DNA of 64,000 nt from Adiantum capillus-veneris (Eukaryota > Streptophyta > Polypodiopsida > Polypodiales > Pteridaceae): positions 92,359,529 to 92,423,528 of the forward strand of contig CM043959.1 of assembly GCA_014529385.2 (NCBI GenBank), given 5' to 3'. Positions 56,931 to 64,000 of this stretch are shown in pieces. The translations under genes and the position numbers were made by a program. Under the pieces are notes generated by a model. That model did not search any database, was not told the origin of the DNA, and saw only the letters and a program-made list of their open reading frames with translations. Position 1 is the stretch's first letter, and the number at the start of each line of letters is the position of its first letter.

Positions 56931-57621
56931 AGGATTATACGTTGTGAGGGATTTGGTAGAGCAAGGTCATGGATTCTCTATAGCCTAATTCACACCGTAA
57001 ACCATAAACAAATAACATCAAGACATACAAAAGTTGAGAAATCTGGACCCTATAGATTCAGACTTAGCAACCCCAACAACAAGACTAACCATAGTAGGTA
57101 CATGTAGCAACACCCTTCAACAACTGCATGATGCTCAAACTTCTGAACCAAACCATGACCCCCATCTCAAGTACTCTCTATATCTATGGGAAATCCCCTC
57201 CCTTGAACAATGTTATAGATGGCTCATCTCACCAGATCTCTTCTTCTGTCATGTCCTTGCCTTTTAACCTACATGCTTTGTGAGGGCCATCTTGCATAGG
57301 TTGAGCCATCATCTCCCAACAAGAGTCTACACTCATTTTCTTGTGCCCCCAAGTTGGTCGTTCTCATTCTTGTCACATATCAGACCCCTCCCTGAGATAG
57401 CTTGAGCTCCTACAATCGCTAGCAAGCTTGCACCTGACAATTCCCTTGCTTCTATGCTGCTGCATTTTTCTAGGTGATTCTACTCTCGGGACCATAATAG
57501 GATGCTTGCTGTTCTTCTGGGCTGATTTTTTTGTCTACCCTTGTAAGTGATGCCCTTCTCTGTCATCTCTAGCAATTCCAGCCCCTTCTTCTTTCCAAGA
57601 TGGTCACCGGTTGATTTGTAG
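56931..57621. other. Unassigned DNA upstream of Copia-2 pol
   Basis: This should hold Copia-2 gag if the element were complete, but I see no gag motif or zinc knuckle in any frame. Confidence 0.3.
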
Positions 57622-57626
57622 CCATA

Positions 57627-57939
57627 TGTTAGGGTAAGCCCAAGTTAGTGGCACCACATGGGAAAAGAACCCTAGTCTACTAGGATGGATGAAATGAATG
57701 ATGACTTGGTCCAATAGGAGAAGGATGCAACCTCTCTAGAAAATGGATGTAAACTACCATGCCTATATTAGAGGATATTTTCAAATTAATATTTTCACTT
57801 TGAACTCTGTCATTGTGTCTATACTCTCTATCTAGCACCCTAACCCTAACAACATGGTTAAGCTAAGGCTTCATCCACCATAGTCTCATGCTAACCATTT
57901 ACAATTAGGGAGTACGCTTTCACATCATCTAACCCATCA
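57627..57939 (+). repeat. Element H 5' LTR
   Basis: It runs from TGTTAGGGTAAGCCCAAG to CATCTAACCCATCA and is followed by the dinucleotide AG and the primer site. Confidence 0.95.
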
Positions 57940-60165
57940 AGTGGTATCAAAGCCAACAATTAACACCTAGGCATACTAATCTCCATTGTGTTAAGTGTTC
58001 TTAATAATCCCACTCTCTAATTGGCATTTGGGAATGAGCATGGTCTACTACCCTTTGGCGATTAGAAGAGGAGGAGGTCGCATTTAGTTTTATTTTTTGG
58101 ATTTCTTGCATAATCTTCATCTTCAATTAATCTTTGCATTTAGGTTTGATTTTTGCACAACTTCATTCTCTAATCATTCTTAGTGTGCACATAGTCTCTT
58201 TGCATTAAGCATGTGTGGAAGAAGTGCTCGTCAAGTGCTTTCATTTGAGCCCTAGAACATTGAAATTGGTAAGAATTAGCACCTTCAATTATCTTGGCAA
58301 TCCCATTGCTTACTTTCTGGCTTTTTGCAAACCTGCAGTTGAAGAAATTTGAATGTTTATGCATGTCACACTCCGATCATTTAATGCCTCACAATTTTTG
58401 GGGAATAAAAATTAAAATTGTTTTCTTTTACAAAGCCTGCCAACCACGTGAAAATCCCTCTTTAAGAGTGATATTGACCCTTTTTTTGAAGAGAGGCTGC
58501 ACACACAATAGCGTGAGGCATTCTCGCCCATTGGGTATATTTCAAAGGGGTAGTAAACCACAATTTACAAGGGTTTTGGGTCCGTAATTTTTTTATGAGA
58601 ATTCTGTGCACCTCTGTTCACAAAAAACCATCCTTTAATGTAGTTTAAAAAACAAAAATGTAAAATTCACGGCTAGTTTAGATGGTCACCTTGATAAAAA
58701 TCGGGTAAATTTAGAAGATTTTAGTGTAAAAACCGATGGAAGTCCTAAAATTTTCACTAAAACCCAAGAGATTTCCAATGCTCTCCTTTTTCCCATTGGT
58801 TGCTAGAATAGTTTAAGGTGAGCACTGACAAGAAGCGTCTACCTGCACTCGGTGCACTGCTACTATTTGGCGTCCCTACGTAATCCTCGCCCTGCCCTTG
58901 AACAACATCTTTCTCTACCCTTGTGTGCTATTAGTGATCATTCTTCCTCTCAACCATCAGCAAGCAGGTTCACACTTATGGACCTAGGGCCCCACCATCC
59001 GATGCCACAATTGTGTTGCTTTATCCTGTTGTTGCTACCTGTCAAGCTTGCTGCTTCACCATTTAGCACGTCTGCAATCCAATGGTGCTGATCTTGCCAC
59101 CTTGCATTGAGATTTCCATCATATCTCAAGGTTTAGCTACTCACCAATGAGTGATGCTCACCATGAAGGCTACCACTTGACGCCCAAAATTTGCAACTGC
59201 CTCACCCTCAATTTGTGGCATGCCACATCATTGATTACCTATTTCTATTGCGGCACCATTATCAGGTTGTGCAGTGTGCACACCATTCCCAAGCCTTTGC
59301 ACGTGCTCGCCTTGTCTTCCTCGTCCCAGCATGTCCATATCGTCAACGGCTTGCAAGCTTGCGACTTTGTTTTGGGGCTATTGGAAATTTTTGGTTTATT
59401 TTTTAGAAGTGGCCGTTCTCACTTAAACCCACTTCTTGGCCTTGAATTTCCCGAACCATATGTTCCCACAAGTAGCACTTCGAGCTAAGCTTTCAAAAGT
59501 CTTGGAGGATCTTCAAAAGGCTTGCTACCACCATCTAGTCTCCACATAATGCAAATTAAGCAATGTATAAAAAAATCTAATCTAAAGGTTATTAAAGATC
59601 GAGTAGTCCCATAAGCAAAGGTACTTGCACAAAGCTATTTTTTCATTTATACAAAACTTTTGCATTCACACTTGCACGACCACGGGTTCCAGACACTGCC
59701 TACACGACATGTGTATGATGGTAAGACCACCCATCATCATGATCACACACACACAAGTACTATGAGAGAAATGTATGTGTACTTTACATCAATAGCCAAG
59801 AAGATTGCACCTTCAACACAATGGACCAATGAAGCGACAACATCAAAAGCCAATGAGATGAAGATGAAGAAGACAACAACGACAACAAAAAACAACAACA
59901 ACATAATGAAGACAATTTTGAAGAGGAAACACATGACGATGTCTTCAAACAAAAATGAATGAATAATACTTTTGTATTACCATAGGTCTACTTTGTGAGC
60001 CTAGGCTGAGTACTATTGAACCATGGACAATGAATCCGTTATGAGAACTTCCATGATGAATCATATGCTATGCCTAGATGTATCAGTAGAACCTAGGAGT
60101 ACACTATGACATGCAAATTATAACATCTTTGTATTTTTCCCCAAGCGTTGGCTTACGGGGGCGAT
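57940..60165 (+). other. Element H interior, no retroviral genes
   Basis: The longest frames (58294-58587, 59147-59488 and 59660-59962) are short and lack recognised motifs. The last is Thr/Asn/Lys-rich through (ACA)n-like sequence. The interior may hold captured or random sequence; I cannot identify an origin. Confidence 0.6.
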
Positions 60166-60469
60166 TGTTAGGGTAAGCCCACGCTAGTGGCACCACATGG
60201 GAAAGAACCCTAGTCTACTAGGATTGATGAAATGATGACTTGTCCAATAGAAAAAGGATGCAACCTCTCTAGCCAATGGATGTAAACTACCAAGCTCATA
60301 TTAGAGGCTATTTTCTAATTAATCTTTGCACTTTGAACTCAATCATTGTGTCTATACTCTCTCTCTTGCAATTGGTGTAACCTAACCCTAATCTCCATTT
60401 CATTAACCCTAGCCTTAACAACTTGGTTAAGCTAAGGCTTCATCCACTATAGCATCATCTAGCCCATCA
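60166..60469 (+). repeat. Element H 3' LTR
   Basis: It runs from TGTTAGGGTAAGCCCACG to CATCTAGCCCATCA, preceded by the polypurine tract. It differs from the 5' LTR by substitutions and by indels, including a missing stretch near its end. Confidence 0.95.
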
Positions 60470-60474
60470 CCATA

Positions 60475-61340
60475 CACTAGGGCCTACAGAAAATTGGCCC
60501 CCCTCCACCCACTCTCTCTGTTCACCATAGCTCCGCTTTCCCAAAACGACCTTGCAGCCCCACGTTGTCCCCTTTTTTCAAAAAACATCCGTCACGTGCT
60601 ATCTAGTAGCATGCTATATGCTTTTTCCTAAACAAATTTAAACTCTTAGAGCTCCTAAAGAATTGAGCATATGGCTGATCAAACCATAGTGTGAACATTA
60701 CAAGCACCATTGAGTATGGGCGTCATATACAACTTACATATGGCAATCAAAAAATTCCTTGAAGCACGACCCATTTGAGCTTTGATTGTGCCCAAGTCTG
60801 CATGAATTGGGATGGAAAACTGCCACAATCAGCAGTTATGCACCACATCTATATTGCCCATTGGCAAGCATCAAACGGATTTGGAATCTCAAAATTGCTC
60901 AACAAAAAAACACCTACCATTATTTGCCAAACCCCTAGTCTACTAGAGCATTCATGCTCAATAGTAGCTTCTTCATTGCTCTTATACTCAAAAAACCACT
61001 CTATGTACATGCTATGTACAAGATCGTCTGCTTGATCACCAGCACCCACCTAGGTCAAAAGGCCATTGCATACATGATCTTTGCATGCTAGAAAAAAAAA
61101 TTATTTAACTTGGAGCAATGAAGATCACTGATAACATCGAGAACTTGGAGCAATGAAGATCACTGATAACATCGAGAACTCTTGCAAAATCAGCTTATGA
61201 GGTTGCAATCTATCATAGAAATGACTTTTCTTCTAATACACCAAATTCTTGGCCTGATGCATACATAATATCTCGAACTTCTCAAGCGTCTCATTGACTT
61301 TGGCATCTAGTATCTCCATATCTACAAGTATGTCCTTGCC
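60475..61340. other. Unassigned segment
   Basis: It contains a local tandem duplication of about 38 bp at 61101-61177 (AACTTGGAGCAATGAAGATC plus ACTGATAACATCGAG, twice). No coding region is recognised. Confidence 0.4.
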
Positions 61341-61349
61341 CATAACCAA

Positions 61350-62430
61350 ATCTCACTTCGGGTAACAAAAAGCTTTCCCAATTGGTACGTTCAAAACATA
61401 GGTATCATCTTTTATGGTATTATCACCTTCCAAGCCATTTGATGTCACATCAAGCACTGTAGCATTTACAAGAACAACTTTTGGACCACAAAAACGTGTT
61501 ATGATAGTTACATTTTCCATGTTCTTCAATTGTACATCACCATCCAAAGCATCAAAATTTGCCATTTGCTTCATGACTTGTTGTTGCTCAGCAGCCTTTC
61601 ACATCTTTAAGGCTTCCAAATGCTCATAGGCCTTTTTTCACATTGCTATTTCAAATGCATTCTACGTGCACGATAGGTTCTTCAAAGCCCCAATCAACTT
61701 CATCCGTAACAAAAGCATCAAGGCAAGGCATAACCAAAATCGTTGAAGCTTGTGCACTCCAATCTATGCTAGCATCATCAGGATGTCCACAAACTTGTTG
61801 TAGTATCCACTCATCACACTGTATGTAGTTCTCACTAGGCAATTCATCCTCACCATCACTAGCAATTATACCCTGCATATAGCATTCTTGCTTACTACCA
61901 TCAGTCCCAACCACCAAACACACATGCACAATAGATCTAGCAAACACCACACACCAAATTCCCATCATCTGATTCAACAACGCTTTCAATTTCAGTACCA
62001 TTGTACACTACCACACCATACTCACTACCAGCATATGGCTCTGATGACCATCAACTTTTCAAGTTATGAATGTCGTGCATGAACGGAGTAAGTTTATGCA
62101 TCATATTGTCGCTATGAGAGGATCCATCTTCAAAAGAGGCTTCATCATACCAATATCCATCCAAAAATGCATCTTCAAACCCTGAAGAATCACTACTACT
62201 TTCAGACTCAAAATCACTACCATAGCCACTTTTTGCAACCTCATGTGCAGCATGTATCTCCTTGAAAGCATCATCCATGATGCTTACATGCCTCATTGTT
62301 TCATCCCTTGAAACACTAGCCTCAACATGCATAATTGTACCAGCCACCATGCTCGAATGGAACGTGTAACATATTCCAAAACTCATACTGTAAAGACTGG
62401 AATGCAAAAACCAGTAACTTCTCTTCAAAA
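61350..62430 (-). pseudogene. Cluster of minus-strand acidic ORFs, unidentified
   Basis: Three frames follow one another on the minus strand: 62051-62428 (125 residues, with an acidic Ser-rich stretch FESESSSDSSGFEDAF), 61651-62001 (116 residues) and 61353-61574 (73 residues). Their similar composition and end-to-end order suggest one decayed protein of about 330 residues broken by frameshifts. I recognise no domain. It could be the gag or accessory ORF of a retroelement, or a host gene remnant. Confidence 0.35.
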
Positions 62431-62509
62431 CGTGTAGGCTCTAGCAATCTATGGTAATACATAAGCAACAAAACCTTTACTATTTCCCAACTTGTCTCTA
62501 TTAAGGTGC

Positions 62510-64000
62510 CCACTTACGAGAACTCTTCCCATAAGGGAAAGGAGATTGTGGTTGATACCACTACAATCGAGGATATTTTGGAGCCTAGTGAGTTTTAAAA
62601 ATCATGTTGTCAACTTTTGTTCATAATCCAAGGTAAGATTCTCATATTGTGTGTGTATGGTCCTAGACTCTCCGGGTACAATTGTAGCTAGTAAGAGCTT
62701 CCAATTTGTCTATCTTTTGGAGTCTCCATTGTGCTTTCCAATGATTCCTATTGACACACGATGCATTGCTATTGTTGGGGACTATATTTCTATTGCTACA
62801 GACTTTAGAGAGGGTATTTGCAATGCATCATGGAGTCCCATTCATGACCACGTGTCTCAAGTGCATTTTGGTGGTGTGCCATACATCTGTGGGGTGAGAC
62901 CAGTGTCATGGACTGTGGATTTTATATTTTTTGTATCTTCCCTTTTGTGGATTACATTTGGGGTCTACTTTTCTTCCTCGTTGGGATATTTTCACTAAGG
63001 AACATGTGCAGTTTGACATCCATTTGGCATTTTTGTCACTTGAAGAATTTGGATGGTTGCTCATTATGGTATCTATGGCAGGTTTTTTTTTTTTTTTGTT
63101 TCTTACATAGCTATTGGTTAATATCATAAGTATTTTTCTCTTACAAAAGGGACTATGAATAGGAGATGTTATTGGATGGGTGGAGAGGTTTTGTCGGGCT
63201 TCAGAGAAGGTGCTATAGCGTTGCATTGTGGTGCTCCATCACGATTCATATGGATATGTTGAAACTTTAGCCTATAGAGTTTAGGTATTTCTTGTTTCTA
63301 TATTATCAACTATTTTATTATGGCTCTTTTTTAGATGCTACAGTTGTGTAATCTGGTTTTCACTGCCATTGCTCTATGCTACTTATGGTTCATAGAATCA
63401 GGATGCGGCCATCATGCTATGTGACAGAGAACATTGCTATGTTCTCTCCTTTGGGTATCTAGACTTCTAATTCGTTCAGGATGCATCATCTTTTGGAGCT
63501 TTCTTAGGCTAGATCAGGATCAGGGGAGCTTAATGCAATGGATTGTAGCGGAGACACGCATTTGTTGCAACTTTTTCAGAGCTCCTTTGTCAACGTGGAG
63601 GTATTTTTTTGGAGTTAGGGTGTGGTATGACTTACATATTGACTGCATGCTTATTGTCTGGATGGGTATGTCCTATGCTTGACATTAATGAGCCACTGAT
63701 CACAGATTATGTTCTACCCTTTCTTCATTCTAAAAAGCAATCCCGAGTGGAAGCATCTACCTCTTTAGATGTTGATGCTGGGGGTGACATGCCCTCGCGT
63801 GTCAATCCCTTTGATGACTAGTGAGGCCCCACTCCTACTATGATGCTAACATTTTTCATGTTTTTTGTCTTGATATTGTGTACCGTTGTTTGGCATGTAT
63901 GTGACTTCCATCTATTGTTGTTCATGAGTTTTTTGGTTGGAATTTTGTTTTTATGTGTATTGATTTCTTAACTTTTGCTTGTTTGTGGAACTGTATTGCT
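62510..64000 (+). other. Plus-strand open segments, unidentified
   Basis: Frames at 62651-62998, 63434-63682 and 63609-63821 have fairly protein-like composition. Splice-like sites occur (AAGGTAAGATT near 62630, GCAGGTTTT near 63080), which would fit a spliced gene or a decayed element ORF running off the window. The third frame ends in a Ser/Asp-rich tail. No family is recognised. Confidence 0.3.

Larger units (their letters stand above)
57622..60474 (+). mobile_element. Complete non-autonomous LTR element H with TSD CCATA
   Basis: The element spans 57627-60469 between exact 5-bp duplications CCATA (57622-57626 and 60470-60474). LTRs are 313 and 304 bp, with TGTTAGGG and CCATCA ends. The primer site TGGTATCAAAGCC (57942-57954) is of the initiator-Met type, and a polypurine tract ACGGGGGCGAT (60155-60165) abuts the right LTR. 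The 2.2-kb interior has no gag, protease, RT or integrase. Size lies between typical TRIM and LARD elements. The LTR pair has diverged noticeably, so insertion is not recent. Confidence 0.95.

Noticed and set aside
1..64000. tRNA, rRNA or known small RNA genes
   Set aside because: No cloverleaf, rRNA segment or snoRNA box pattern was seen apart from tRNA-complementary primer sites in the LTR elements.

Overview
The window looks like intergenic DNA from a land plant with a large, repeat-rich nuclear genome. It is AT-rich and packed with nested, mostly decayed retrotransposons: two Ty3/Gypsy families with tRNA-Asp-type primer sites, a chromodomain-type Gypsy, two Copia families, a non-LTR LINE, a small element without pol, and a putative Mutator-like DNA transposon. 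Long (GA)n tracts are common. I found no intact host gene, no tRNA or rRNA gene and nothing bacterial. The depth of decay would suit a gymnosperm or another large-genome plant, but nothing here fixes the species.

Layout. 1-9160: a large inverted repeat (arms about 2 kb, with TATA boxes pointing inward) around a core with a SWIM zinc-finger ORF, a 160-bp LTR with a polypurine tract, and a Copia-1 LTR fragment. 9161-13600: plus-strand Gypsy-A pol (RT, RNase H, integrase), split by a 446-bp TIR element and followed by a retropepsin-like ORF. 13600-17050: non-coding DNA with four related palindromes, then a degenerate accessory ORF. 17052-25206: a satellite of about 187-bp units, each a dyad-symmetric hairpin, split by Copia-1 (20318-24559, TSD CCTTG). 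26474-27164: gag fragment of Gypsy-C. 27151-36179: minus-strand Gypsy-B with LTR, primer site, palindrome-bearing leader, gag, protease, RT and RNase H, cut off before integrase. 36180-39619: simple repeats and unassigned DNA. 39620-40382: a plus-strand LTR plus primer site. 40756-44294: two head-to-tail copies of an internally deleted chromovirus on the minus strand. 46855-47480: a 3-unit tandem repeat. 47905-49829: a 5'-truncated LINE with a 17-bp TSD. 52560-56930: minus-strand Copia-2, its integrase interrupted by an insert with a minisatellite. 57627-60469: a complete pol-less LTR element with TSD CCATA. 60475-64000: unassigned ORFs.

The elements do not cooperate; they record successive insertions. 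The strongest candidate for something undescribed is the 17-25 kb hairpin satellite. Each monomer is an inverted repeat, and four inter-hairpin spacers lie in the opposite orientation to the rest, which suggests repeated local inversion. Secondary candidates are family-specific palindromes in two Gypsy non-coding regions, a protease-like ORF downstream of integrase, and a duplicated integrase zinc-binding module.
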